The notes under the pieces: model-generated
What the model was told of the DNA's origin: nothing
What the model saw: only the letters and a program-made list of their open reading frames with translations
Database searches by the model: none
DNA from: Pseudomonas asturiensis
GTDB lineage: Bacteria; Pseudomonadota; Gammaproteobacteria; Pseudomonadales; Pseudomonadaceae
Reading direction: 5' to 3'
NCBI RefSeq assembly: GCF_900143095.1
Contig: NZ_FRDA01000001.1
Span: 62,001 to 126,000, forward strand
DNA length: 64,000 bases
In this document: piece by piece, positions 9,704 through 16,911 of the stretch
How positions within the stretch are numbered: the first letter of the stretch is position 1
How the letters are laid out: each line of letters opens with the position of its first letter
Program-made: the position numbers and the translations under genes

Positions 9704-10756
9704 TCAGCCTTTGGGCGAGGCTGGCGGACGTCTGTTGAGCACTGGATTACCGTTCTGATTCTGGGTCACAAAGACCGGCAATACCTTGGGAAGGGATGTC
9801 AGCAGACTGGATATATCACGGGTGTTGTAGCTGCCTCCGAGACGAATCGCGCCGGTCGCGTTGTCGGCCAGCAGAATAGGAGTCTGCAGGTAGCGATTGA
9901 TCAGCGGCAGGGCCTGACTCAACGGTACGTCGTTAAAGATCAGCTTGCCATTGCGCCATGCCAGGCTGGTGTCGTTGACATCCGTGCGGCTAATGCCGGG
10001 TCGGGTGTCTCCTGCCTTGTAACTGGCCTGCATGCCGGGATCGAGGTGATGACGTGCGCCCGTAAGGGTGCGGTCACTCTCGACCTGCACCGAGCCTTCT
10101 ACCAGCATGACTCGTACCTGATCCTGATACGTCCACACATTGAACCGGGTTCCCGTGACCGTGATGCTGCCCTGGCCCGCATCCACCACGAAAGGATGGG
10201 TGCTGTCGTGGCTGACCTCAAAGAACGCTTCACCCTTCTTCAGGGTGACGTTGCGCCGGTTCTTGTAGTTGGCATAGCTCAGCTCTGTGCCCAGGTTCAT
10301 TTCCACACGACTGCCGTCGTTCAACGTGACCAGGCGGGTGGCATTCGTCGTACTGTAGGTTTCATAGGCGTTGGGGATCAGGCCCTGGTTCCAGCCAATA
10401 TAACCGGCCACCGGAACCGCCAGGGCGCAAATAGCCGCAGCGGCAGCAAACGTGCGCCAGGATCGCGAGCGGCCTTGCCGACGAACTGCAGGCACTGATT
10501 TCGCCGCTGTCGGTGACAGGATTGGCGCAGTAGAGGCGACGGGCGCGGGATTGACTGGCTCGACCTGACCGGACATATCCCAGATTTCCTGCATGGCCTT
10601 GTACTCGGCGGCGTGCGCCGGATGGGCCTGGAGCCACAGTTCGAAGTGCTTTCTCTCCACAGGCGAGCAGTCGTCAGCATGCAGACGCATGCACCAATGC
10701 GCGGCGGCATCGGTGATTGCATCGTATTCTGCTTCGCTGAGGAGGGGGTCGCTCAT
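9704..10756 (-). CDS. FecR-family anti-sigma / iron-sensing regulator (orphan)
   Basis: A 350-residue FecR-type protein. The cytoplasmic N-terminal domain (about residues 14-55, HWCMRLHADDCSPVERKHFELWL) should bind an ECF sigma factor. One membrane helix lies near residues 102-122 and the periplasmic FecR domain follows (TRLVTLNDGSRVEMNLGTEL and LKKGEAFFEVSHD). The C-terminal part (FNDVPLSQALPLINRYL) resembles the STN-binding end that contacts a TonB receptor. No ECF sigma factor gene or TonB-dependent receptor adjoins it here, which is unusual. Confidence 0.88.
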   Translation of the reverse strand: MSDPLLSEAEYDAITDAAAHWCMRLHADDCSPVERKHFELWLQAHPAHAAEYKAMQEIWDMSGQVEPVNPAPVASTAPILSPTAAKSVPAVRRQGRSRSWRTFAAAAAICALAVPVAGYIGWNQGLIPNAYETYSTTNATRLVTLNDGSRVEMNLGTELSYANYKNRRNVTLKKGEAFFEVSHDSTHPFVVDAGQGSITVTGTRFNVWTYQDQVRVMLVEGSVQVESDRTLTGARHHLDPGMQASYKAGDTRPGISRTDVNDTSLAWRNGKLIFNDVPLSQALPLINRYLQTPILLADNATGAIRLGGSYNTRDISSLLTSLPKVLPVFVTQNQNGNPVLNRRPPASPKG

Positions 10757-10971
10757 GGGCGCTCCGGTGTGTACCGTTGGCGCATTCTACCCCCGGATGA
10801 CAGCGTGGGAGAACATCGCGTGGCTGTTGCCTATCGTCGCAGCCCTTAATTCCTCGTGAATGTGATCGGCTCTCATTGATGTAAAAACGACACGCATGTT
10901 TCTCCCGTGTCTGCACAGCGGTACTCTCGGTGGCATTGATCGTCTTCCTGTTCTGATGCACCGGAGCTCAG

Positions 10972-12006
10972 ATGCACACACCTAATCCTGATGACTCGAC
11001 ACCCACGCTTTCATATCAGCAACTGACTGACTTGCTCGAGCGAATCTTTCTGGCCCACGGCACATCGGCTCAGGTTGCGGGCGAGCTGGCGAAAAACTGC
11101 GCAGGCGCCCAGCGTGACGGGGCGCACAGCCACGGTATCTTTCGCATTCCCGGGTACCTGTCTTCACTGGCCAGCGGCTGGGTCGATGGCAGGGCAGTGC
11201 CCGTGGTGGAAGATGTCGGTGCCGCCTTTGTCAGGGTCGATGCCGCCAACGGATTTGCCCAGCCGGCGCTGGCGGCGGCAAGGCCGTTGCTCATCGAGAA
11301 GGCACGTGATGCAGGCATCGCGATCCTCGCCATTCGCAGCTCACATCATTTTGCGGCGCTGTGGCCGGATGTCGAACCCTTCGCCCAACAAGGTCTGGTC
11401 GCGTTGAGCCTGGTCAACAGCATGACCTGTGTTGTGCCGCATGGCGCACAAAAGCCACTGTTCGGCACCAACCCGATTGCGTTTGCCGCGCCGCGGGCAG
11501 GTGCAGACCCTATTGTGTTTGATCTGGCCACCAGTGCCATGGCCCATGGCGACGTACAGATCGCCGCTCGCGAAGGTCGCCTGCTACCGGAAGGCATGGG
11601 GGTCGACCGTAACGGTCAGCCGACGGTCGAGCCGGCGGCCATTCTGGCAGGTGGCGCGTTGCTGCCGTTTGGTGGGCACAAGGGGGCGGCTTTGTCGATG
11701 ATGGTCGAACTGCTGGCCGCAGGTTTGACGGGCGGACATTTTTCATTCGAGTTCGACTGGTCAAAACACCCGGGCGCGCAGACACCCTGGACCGGTCAGT
11801 TGGTGATTGTCATCGACCCGGACAAGGGCAGCGGCCAGTCTTTTGCGCAGCGCAGCGAAGAACTTGTGCGCCAGCTTCACGGCGTTGGCCAGACCCGCAT
11901 GCCCGGTGACCGGCGGTACAGCGAGCGAGTGAAGTCGAGTGTCCATGGCATTCCGATTGCCGCGCAGGACCTTGCGCGACTCCAGTCGCTGGCTGGGGTC
12001 TTTTAG
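10972..12006 (+). CDS. dpkA: Delta1-piperideine-2-carboxylate / pyrroline-2-carboxylate reductase
   Basis: A 344-residue member of the malate/L-lactate dehydrogenase (Ldh_2) family. From memory it closely resembles the structurally known P. syringae DpkA, sharing AQRDGAHSHGIFRIPGYLSSLASGW, SSHHFAALWPDVEPFA and LPFGGHKGAALSMMVELLA. The enzyme reduces cyclic imino acids with NADPH to L-pipecolate or L-proline in D-lysine or D-proline catabolism. It stands alone on this strand with no visible partner, as expected of a housekeeping catabolic gene. Confidence 0.88.
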   Translation: MHTPNPDDSTPTLSYQQLTDLLERIFLAHGTSAQVAGELAKNCAGAQRDGAHSHGIFRIPGYLSSLASGWVDGRAVPVVEDVGAAFVRVDAANGFAQPALAAARPLLIEKARDAGIAILAIRSSHHFAALWPDVEPFAQQGLVALSLVNSMTCVVPHGAQKPLFGTNPIAFAAPRAGADPIVFDLATSAMAHGDVQIAAREGRLLPEGMGVDRNGQPTVEPAAILAGGALLPFGGHKGAALSMMVELLAAGLTGGHFSFEFDWSKHPGAQTPWTGQLVIVIDPDKGSGQSFAQRSEELVRQLHGVGQTRMPGDRRYSERVKSSVHGIPIAAQDLARLQSLAGVF

Positions 12007-12106
12007 GTACCGTGTAGTCCCATGACCATTCGTCGTGATTGGGCTTGTGTTAGCGCCTTGATCTAAATACTGTATGCATAACCAGTAAATAGAGAAGAGG
12101 TGTTTC

Positions 12107-12301
12107 ATGTCCCTGAAGTCAGCGCAAAGCCCGGTTGCTCATCAGCTTCGTAGCAGTGCAACGGTCAATGAGATGCAGCGGGAAGATTTTCTTGCCCTGG
12201 CCGCCGCCCTGCGCCAGTTCAACGCTTACGAAGCGCAGGTCTGCATGGTGGTTGCGGCGGCCCAGGCAGGAAGTGATTACCGCCAAACGCGTGTCGAATA
12301 A
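12107..12301 (+). CDS. Small hypothetical protein
   Basis: A 64-residue protein starting at an ATG preceded by AGAGG. It is mostly helical in appearance (NEMQREDFLALAAALRQFNAYEAQVCMVVAAAQ), with no signal peptide, no membrane segment and no motif that I recognise. It precedes an XRE regulator by about 70 bases on the same strand. Confidence 0.6.
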   Translation: MSLKSAQSPVAHQLRSSATVNEMQREDFLALAAALRQFNAYEAQVCMVVAAAQAGSDYRQTRVE

Positions 12302-12372
12302 ACGCTCGATAGGCCAGCATGTGTATTGGATGCAGCGTATGGTGGGGTGTCATTCCACTTCGGATATAGCTG

Positions 12373-12699
12373 ATGAACGATTTCGGCGCACGACTCAAAG
12401 AAGAGCGCCAGACAATGGGGCTGTCGCAGCAAGGGTTCGCTGCAATTGGTGGTGTCGAGGCCAATGCCCAAGGCAAATATGAAAATGGTAATCGCATGCC
12501 GCGTTCCAGCTATCTGGTGGCGCTGAGTGAAAGAGGTGTCGATGTGCTCTATCTGCTATCGGGCAGCAGAATGCCGGTTGGCGTGGACTCGCTATCAGCG
12601 GCCGAGCGAGACATCATTCTTCAGTTCAGGTCGCTCAGCGAGGCGGCCCAGAATGCGATAAGAGAGTTGGCGCTGTCCCTGCGCAAGCACTTCGACTGA
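12373..12699 (+). CDS. XRE-family transcriptional regulator
   Basis: A 108-residue protein. The helix-turn-helix covers about residues 5-58 (FGARLKEERQTMGLSQQGFAAIGGV ... YLVALSERGVDVLYLLSG), as in phage-repressor-like XRE proteins. A short helical C-terminal extension (SAAERDIILQFRSLSEAAQNAIRELALSL) probably dimerises. It lacks a peptidase or metabolite-binding domain. The target is not evident; the large palindrome just downstream at 12738-12771 belongs to the next operon and is not clearly its site. Confidence 0.85.
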   Translation: MNDFGARLKEERQTMGLSQQGFAAIGGVEANAQGKYENGNRMPRSSYLVALSERGVDVLYLLSGSRMPVGVDSLSAAERDIILQFRSLSEAAQNAIRELALSLRKHFD

Positions 12700-12737
12700 T
12701 CATCATTTCACTCTCGTTCAAGCCGTCCGGTTGATTG

Positions 12738-12771
12738 TGAATATACGAAACATATATGATTCGTATATTCA
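12738..12771. promoter_or_regulatory. Perfect 12-bp inverted repeat, probable operator of the parD-like/map operon
   Basis: The arms TGAATATACGAA (12738-12749) and TTCGTATATTCA (12760-12771) are perfectly complementary and separated by 10 bases that themselves contain CATATATG. The site ends 14 bases before the ATG of the ParD-like gene, where it would overlap the promoter or transcript start. Ribbon-helix-helix antitoxin relatives usually bind such palindromes to repress their own operon, so autoregulation is likely but inferred. Confidence 0.7.
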
Positions 12772-12785
12772 ACGTGAGGTGAGCG

Positions 12786-13028
12786 ATGGGCCTGGTAAAA
12801 ATTTCCGAAGAAATGCACGCGAATCTTCGCTGTGCGAGCGTTGCGCTCAGTCGTTCCATCAATGCGCAGGCTGAGCACTGGATGCGCATCGGTATGCTGG
12901 CCGAATTGCACCCGACGCTGGATTACAGCGAGATCTGTCAGATGCTGATTCGTCTTGAAGGTACTGACGGCAACGTACTCAAGTCCGACTCGTTCAAGAT
13001 GTCCGAACTGTCGAAGGCGGCCTCATGA
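12786..13028 (+). CDS. ParD-like ribbon-helix-helix protein
   Basis: An 80-residue protein resembling the ParD-like family of small RHH proteins: a short strand region VKISEEMHANLRCASVALSRSINAQAEHWMRIGMLAE followed by LDYSEICQMLI. The first half should form the DNA-binding RHH dimer. GAGGTGAG precedes the ATG at good spacing. The stop overlaps the ATG of the methionine aminopeptidase gene (ATGA), so the two are translationally coupled, occupying the antitoxin-toxin position of a type II system with an aminopeptidase in place of the toxin. Confidence 0.8.
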   Translation: MGLVKISEEMHANLRCASVALSRSINAQAEHWMRIGMLAELHPTLDYSEICQMLIRLEGTDGNVLKSDSFKMSELSKAAS

Positions 13029-13816
13029 GCCATTCAATCAGCCTCAAGAGCGAGCAAGACCTGGTTCATCTGCGCATTGCCGGCAGGCTGGCCGCTGATG
13101 TGCTGGCCATGATCACGCCTCACGTCAAGGCAGGTATCAGCACAGAAGCGCTGGACGATATCTGTAACGACTATATCGTCAAGGATCTCAAGGTGATCCC
13201 GGCCAACGTCGGGTACCACGGCTTTACCAAGACGACATGCATATCGCCCAACGCGGTGGTTTGCCATGGCATTCCCTCTGCGTCGGACATTCTCAAGGAT
13301 GGCGACATCGTCAATATCGACGTCGCCGTTATCAAGGACGGCTGGTACGGCGACACCAGCCGCATGTATCTGGTAGGTGAAGTCAGTCCTTTGGCCCGGC
13401 GTCTGGTCGAGACCACTTACGAAGCAACGCGAGCCGGAATACATGCGGTCCGTCCCGGCGCGACATTGGGCGATATTGGCCATGCGATCCAGACCGTCGC
13501 TCATCGCGAGGGATTCAGTGTAGTGCGTGAGTATTGCGGACACGGTATCGGTCGCAAGTACCATGAAGAGCCGCAGGTGCTGCATTACGGCACTCCAGGC
13601 AAAGGCCTGAAGTTGAAAGAAGGCATGGTTTTTACGATCGAGCCCATGATCAACGCTGGAAAGGCCGGCACCCGCACACTGCCGGATGGCTGGACGGTTC
13701 TGACCAGCGACATGTCGTTGTCGGCGCAGTGGGAACACATGGTTGCGGTCACGGCAACCGGTTTCGAGTTGCTCACGCCCTGGCCCGAAGGCACCGGTTC
13801 TTATCCGGCGATATGA
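13025..13816 (+). CDS. map: Type I methionine aminopeptidase
   Basis: A 263-residue M24A peptidase. Metal ligands are visible in VNIDVAVIKDGWYGDTSRMY (two Asp), EYCGHGIGRKYHEEP (His), FTIEPMI (Glu) and AQWEHMVAVT (Glu), and the CHGIPS substrate loop is present. It removes initiator methionine from nascent proteins. It is coupled to a ParD-like gene and not next to rpsB or secY, so it is likely an additional Map copy; the main copy would be elsewhere in the genome. A strong terminator follows. Confidence 0.93.
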   Translation: MSHSISLKSEQDLVHLRIAGRLAADVLAMITPHVKAGISTEALDDICNDYIVKDLKVIPANVGYHGFTKTTCISPNAVVCHGIPSASDILKDGDIVNIDVAVIKDGWYGDTSRMYLVGEVSPLARRLVETTYEATRAGIHAVRPGATLGDIGHAIQTVAHREGFSVVREYCGHGIGRKYHEEPQVLHYGTPGKGLKLKEGMVFTIEPMINAGKAGTRTLPDGWTVLTSDMSLSAQWEHMVAVTATGFELLTPWPEGTGSYPAI

Positions 13817-13832
13817 ATCGCGTCGGCAACGG

Positions 13833-13867
13833 TTAAAAAAACGACCTTGAACAGGTCGTTTTTTCTA
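13833..13867 (+). terminator. Rho-independent terminator after map
   Basis: An A-rich stretch leads into the stem ACGACCT / AGGTCGT with loop TGAAC, followed by a run of T. It is symmetrical and could also act on the minus-strand gene that ends at 13889. Confidence 0.9.
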
Positions 13868-13888
13868 TGAGCATTCAGGGTGTGCGCT

Positions 13889-14116
13889 TTACAGGGTGCA
13901 TCTTTTCCAGCGGACGTCTGTCACCCCGAAACCTTGCGCCTGCAGGGTTGCCAGACGAATCGGCCCTGCCGCGATGTGGTCGCTGACCGTACCCACGCCG
14001 GCATGCAAAGTTGCGCAGTGCAGTGCATCGCTTTGGCACAGGTGCAGTGCCTGGTGAACGAAGCTGTGGATTTCGCCTTTGAACCGGTAGTGAATTTCAA
14101 ATTCCATTTGATTCAT
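13889..14116 (-). CDS. Small conserved Pseudomonas protein (DUF6555-like)
   Basis: A 75-residue protein, MNQMEFEIHYRFKGEIHSF onward. The beginning FEIHYRFKGE, the central SDALHCATLHAGVG and the end VTDVRWKRC recall a small Pseudomonas family that I remember as DUF6555; the match is from memory. No signal peptide or membrane helix. It is convergent with map across the shared terminator. The 300 bases upstream (14117-14416) show no gene, RNA or repeat that I can support. Confidence 0.6.
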   Translation of the reverse strand: MNQMEFEIHYRFKGEIHSFVHQALHLCQSDALHCATLHAGVGTVSDHIAAGPIRLATLQAQGFGVTDVRWKRCTL

Positions 14117-14416
14117 CGTTGGTCGCCTGCAAGGCGTATACGCTACGCCATCTTAAAATGAGTACGTTCGGGTACGGGCAATGTGAGGTGTGAGACGCCT
14201 CAGAACTGCTATTTCATTTCGAGATCGATACGGGCTTTAACTGCTGGAAGGGGCCTTGATCGGACTGCTGTCTCTAGGAACCGCAGGTCGAGAATTGCAC
14301 CTTTATTCGGGAAGGTGAACAGTCGTCCGATAAGTGGCATCAGGTCACATTCATTTGCGCACACGTGATGTCGGATAGCTGCTCAAATGGAGGTCTGGCA
14401 TTCATTCAGCTTGTCA

Positions 14417-15109
14417 TCACGTGCAGGATTTCAGGTCGACAGGGCCTACAAATTCATTGCCGTGGCCCATCACACAGGCAACTCGCTGGTTGCGTTGGCG
14501 TTCCCAGGGCTGCGCGGGGTAAGTCTTGTTCCAGGCTTGATAAAGTTGCTGATCCTGCCGGGACAGCCGCAGATTGTAATGCTTGCTCATGTAGAAGTAG
14601 GTGCGCGCAATCATGCCGCGTATCGAGGGTCGAGGCATGACCTTTCTGGCCTTGAAATCCACCTGCGTCAGGCATGAGCCGTATTGGCCTTTCTGTTCGG
14701 GAATCCATCCGAAGCTGAAGTTGTTACGGTCACCGTTGACCTCGCCGATACTGGGCACCAGATTATGCAGGTCGGCCTCGGCGCGCTTGTAGACCACGTC
14801 GTTCCTCGTACAATTCTTGCGTCCACCGTTCTGCCAGCACTGGCGCAGGTGGCCGATTTGCCAGGCCGGTACGATGTGCTCCCATTCAATACGTTTCGCA
14901 CGAGCCGCGTTTTTGCGGGGTACATATCCGCAGCCCGCGAGATCGACGCGATTGCCCGTGTACTTGCACCCGCAATAGAACTCGGTCGACTGCGGCGCAT
15001 ACAGGCCCCAGGCAATTTTCTTCGCCTCGCTGAACGTGCGTGGCGCCTCGGCTAGAGCGGACGTGGCGAGGAGGCCGAGGCAAAACAGCGTGGACAACCG
15101 GAGCGCCAT
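14417..15109 (-). CDS. endA: Endonuclease I (EndA/NucM family), secreted
   Basis: A 230-residue nuclease with a signal peptide (LSTLFCLGLLATSALA). Catalytic features of the beta-beta-alpha-metal endonuclease I family are present: RIEWEHIVPAWQ with the general-base His, and DLHNLVPSIGEVNGDRNNF with the metal-binding Asn. Paired cysteines fit a periplasmic or extracellular enzyme that degrades DNA non-specifically. The ATG at 15109 lies 4 bases after the stop of the DUF1654 gene, so the two form an operon. A LexA box upstream suggests SOS control. Confidence 0.93.
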   Translation of the reverse strand: MALRLSTLFCLGLLATSALAEAPRTFSEAKKIAWGLYAPQSTEFYCGCKYTGNRVDLAGCGYVPRKNAARAKRIEWEHIVPAWQIGHLRQCWQNGGRKNCTRNDVVYKRAEADLHNLVPSIGEVNGDRNNFSFGWIPEQKGQYGSCLTQVDFKARKVMPRPSIRGMIARTYFYMSKHYNLRLSRQDQQLYQAWNKTYPAQPWERQRNQRVACVMGHGNEFVGPVDLKSCT

Positions 15110-15113
15110 GCCG

Positions 15114-15362
15114 TCAGTCTTCCTTGGGCACTGTCCAGAATATCTGCACGCCGCCGTCGTCGCGCCAGGCGAGCGTGACGTTATCGTTCTCCGCAATTTC
15201 TTCGAGCAGTTGCGCCCAATCGTCTTCCGATTCGTCCGGCAGCCGAAAGAGCAGGGCGGCTCTGGATTTCTGTGCTGTCGGCGAATTGATGATCTTTTGT
15301 ACCCGAATGCCCATGCGTTGATAGGCATCGGGAGTGGAGGTCGCTGCGGATGAATTTGCCAC
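15114..15362 (-). CDS. DUF1654 protein
   Basis: An 82-residue protein from the GTG at 15362, chosen because TGAGGGA lies 7 bases upstream; the frame also contains a TTG at 15377, which would overlap that ribosome site. The body (YQRMGIRVQKIINSPTAQKSRAALLFRLPDESEDDWAQLLEEI then NVTLAWRDDGGVQIFW) matches the DUF1654 family as I remember it from Pseudomonas. It is soluble and acidic; the function is unknown. It is co-transcribed with endA. A role tied to DNA damage or DNA turnover is inferred from the LexA box and the partner. Confidence 0.85.
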   Translation of the reverse strand: MANSSAATSTPDAYQRMGIRVQKIINSPTAQKSRAALLFRLPDESEDDWAQLLEEIAENDNVTLAWRDDGGVQIFWTVPKED

Positions 15363-15381
15363 GAAAAAATCCCTCAATTAG

Positions 15382-15397
15382 CTGTATGTGCGTACAG
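15382..15397 (-). promoter_or_regulatory. LexA (SOS) box upstream of DUF1654-endA
   Basis: The 16-mer CTGTATGTGCGTACAG fits the CTG-N10-CAG LexA consensus with both half sites intact and a TA-rich inner part. It lies 20 bases before the GTG of the DUF1654 gene, close to the ribosome site, a normal place for LexA repression. No other LexA-type box was noticed nearby. Confidence 0.75.
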
Positions 15398-15508
15398 TAT
15401 TTGAGTGTCTAATCTTTCGCAACACTTACGTAGGATAATGTTTGCGGCGCATTCGCAAGCCTGTATGGTTTTGCCGACACCTTCGCTATCCGACTTGAGG
15501 AGTGACAC

Positions 15509-15733
15509 ATGAATTTCAACTGGTTGCTGTTACCGGCTGTGGTGGCAGCGTCGCTGGTGCTGACGGGGTGTTCAACACCTTCGGTTGTCACGTTACAGAA
15601 TGGTACGCAGTACATCACCCAGGATGCGCCCAAGACCAAGAGCCGCGATGGCTTCTATGAGTTCGAGGACATCTCGGGAAAAACCATCAGGATCAAGGCC
15701 GACGAGGTGGCCACTATCCGCCCAAAAGACTGA
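15509..15733 (+). CDS. Small YgdI/YgdR-type (DUF903) lipoprotein
   Basis: A 74-residue lipoprotein: signal peptide LLLPAVVAASLVLTGCS with the lipobox cysteine at residue 21, then a short beta domain (SVVTLQNGTQYITQDAPKT and FYEFEDISGKTIRIKADEVATI) typical of DUF903. TTGAGGAGTG precedes the ATG. It should be anchored in the envelope. The function is unknown. A CTGCCCG/CGGGCAG hairpin (15741-15765) follows and may end the transcript. Confidence 0.88.
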   Translation: MNFNWLLLPAVVAASLVLTGCSTPSVVTLQNGTQYITQDAPKTKSRDGFYEFEDISGKTIRIKADEVATIRPKD

Positions 15734-15740
15734 GACAGCG

Positions 15741-15765
15741 CTGCCCGGGTCAATCCCTCGGGCAG
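15741..15765 (+). terminator. Weak hairpin after the DUF903 lipoprotein gene
   Basis: Seven-base stem CTGCCCG / CGGGCAG with an 11-base loop, followed by ACTTGATT without a strong T run. It is a possible terminator separating the lipoprotein gene from the rbs promoter. Confidence 0.4.
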
Positions 15766-15780
15766 ACTTGATTCAGACGA

Positions 15781-15809
15781 TTGACAAAGCGCGCGACATT
15801 TTTCATAGT
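15781..15809 (+). promoter_or_regulatory. Probable sigma-70 promoter of the rbs operon
   Basis: A perfect -35 box TTGACA (15781-15786), a 17-base spacer and CATAGT (15804-15809) as a four-of-six -10 match. It ends 8 bases before the RbsR-type palindrome, which would therefore cover the transcript start. Confidence 0.6.
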
Positions 15810-15817
15810 TCGTTTCT

Positions 15818-15831
15818 CGCAAACGTTTGCG
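15818..15831. promoter_or_regulatory. RbsR (LacI-family) operator
   Basis: The perfect palindrome CGCAAACGTTTGCG has the central CG and GCAAACGTTTGC core typical of LacI/GalR-family operators. It sits just downstream of the predicted rbsB promoter, and a LacI-family regulator (rbsR) is encoded in the same operon, so repression relieved by ribose is the expected logic. Confidence 0.8.
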
Positions 15832-15898
15832 TATCAATCCGCCGGATTGATCCTGCGTCGTTCGCCCGAACAATAATCACAAGATCGGAGATGAACTC

Positions 15899-16858
15899 AT
15901 GAAGCTGCCATTCGCTGGACGCCTTCTCGCTGTTGCCATGTTTTCTGCCCTTGCGGCAGTGGTCCCCCTCTCTGCCGTACACGCCCAGACGCCGGAAAAG
16001 CCCAAGGTCGCGCTGGTCATGAAATCCCTCGCCAATGAATTCTTCCTGACCATGGAAGATGGTGCCAAGGCCTATCAGAAAGAACACGCCAGTGAGTTCG
16101 ACCTGATCACCAACGGTATCAAGGATGAGTCCGATACCGCTGCCCAGATCAGCATCGTGAATCAGATGATCGTTTCCAAGGTCGACGCGCTGGTCATTGC
16201 GCCTGCCGACTCGAAAGCGCTGGTATCGGTCTTGAAGAAAGCCACCGACGCGGGCATCAAGGTCGTCAATATCGACAACCAGCTTGATCCCGACGTGCTC
16301 AAGGGCAAGGACCTGCAGATTCCGTTCGTAGGCCCGGACAACCGTAAGGGTGCTGCCAAGGTGGGCGATTACCTGGCCACGAAACTCCAGGCCGGTGATC
16401 AAGTCGGCATCATCGAAGGTGTGCCGACCACCACCAACGCTCAGCAGCGCACTGCAGGTTTCAAGGACGCCATGGACAAAGCCCAGATGAAGGTTGTCTC
16501 GGTGCAATCCGGCAACTGGGAAATCGACAAGGGCAATGCCGTTGCTTCGGCCATGCTCAATGAGTACCCGAACCTCAAGGCACTGCTGGCGGGTAACGAC
16601 AGCATGGCGCTGGGTGCGGTCTCGGCCGTGCGTGCTGCCGGCAAGGCAGGCAAGGTAATGGTGGTCGGTTACGACAACATCAACGCCATCAAACCGATGC
16701 TCAAGGATGGTCGCGTGCTCGCCACTGCCGATCAGTTCGCTGCCAGGCAAGCGGTGTTCGGGATCGAAGCGGCGCTCAAGGCCGTCAAGGGCGAGAAGGT
16801 CGACGTCAATGAAAAAGGCGTTATCGAAACGCCAGTCGAGCTCGTTACCAAACCTTGA
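15899..16858 (+). CDS. rbsB: Ribose ABC transporter, periplasmic binding protein RbsB
   Basis: A 319-residue periplasmic binding protein with a signal peptide (LLAVAMFSALAAVVPLSAVHA, cleavage near residue 29). The sugar-binding fold is recognisable from VALVMKSLANEFFLTMEDGA, DALVIAPADSKAL and LLAGNDSMALGAVSAV. It is the first gene of the operon, with promoter and operator upstream and a strong stem-loop after the stop, a common arrangement that keeps the binding protein in excess. The ligand is most likely D-ribose, from the neighbours rbsK and rbsD. Confidence 0.93.
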   Translation: MKLPFAGRLLAVAMFSALAAVVPLSAVHAQTPEKPKVALVMKSLANEFFLTMEDGAKAYQKEHASEFDLITNGIKDESDTAAQISIVNQMIVSKVDALVIAPADSKALVSVLKKATDAGIKVVNIDNQLDPDVLKGKDLQIPFVGPDNRKGAAKVGDYLATKLQAGDQVGIIEGVPTTTNAQQRTAGFKDAMDKAQMKVVSVQSGNWEIDKGNAVASAMLNEYPNLKALLAGNDSMALGAVSAVRAAGKAGKVMVVGYDNINAIKPMLKDGRVLATADQFAARQAVFGIEAALKAVKGEKVDVNEKGVIETPVELVTKP

Positions 16859-16874
16859 TCCACGCCGGGTAAAG

Positions 16875-16899
16875 GCGCCTGCCCGAACAGGGCAGGCGC
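16875..16899 (+). other. Intercistronic stem-loop between rbsB and rbsA
   Basis: A perfect 10-base stem GCGCCTGCCC / GGGCAGGCGC with loop GAACA and no T run. It is likely to protect the 3' end of the rbsB message from exonucleases and to reduce read-through to rbsA, rather than to terminate. Confidence 0.65.
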
Positions 16900-16911
16900 T
16901 GGGAGAAATGT

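Noticed and set aside
14183-14368. 61-codon frame between the DUF6555-like gene and endA
   Set aside because: Arg/Ser-rich chance frame with no start signal.
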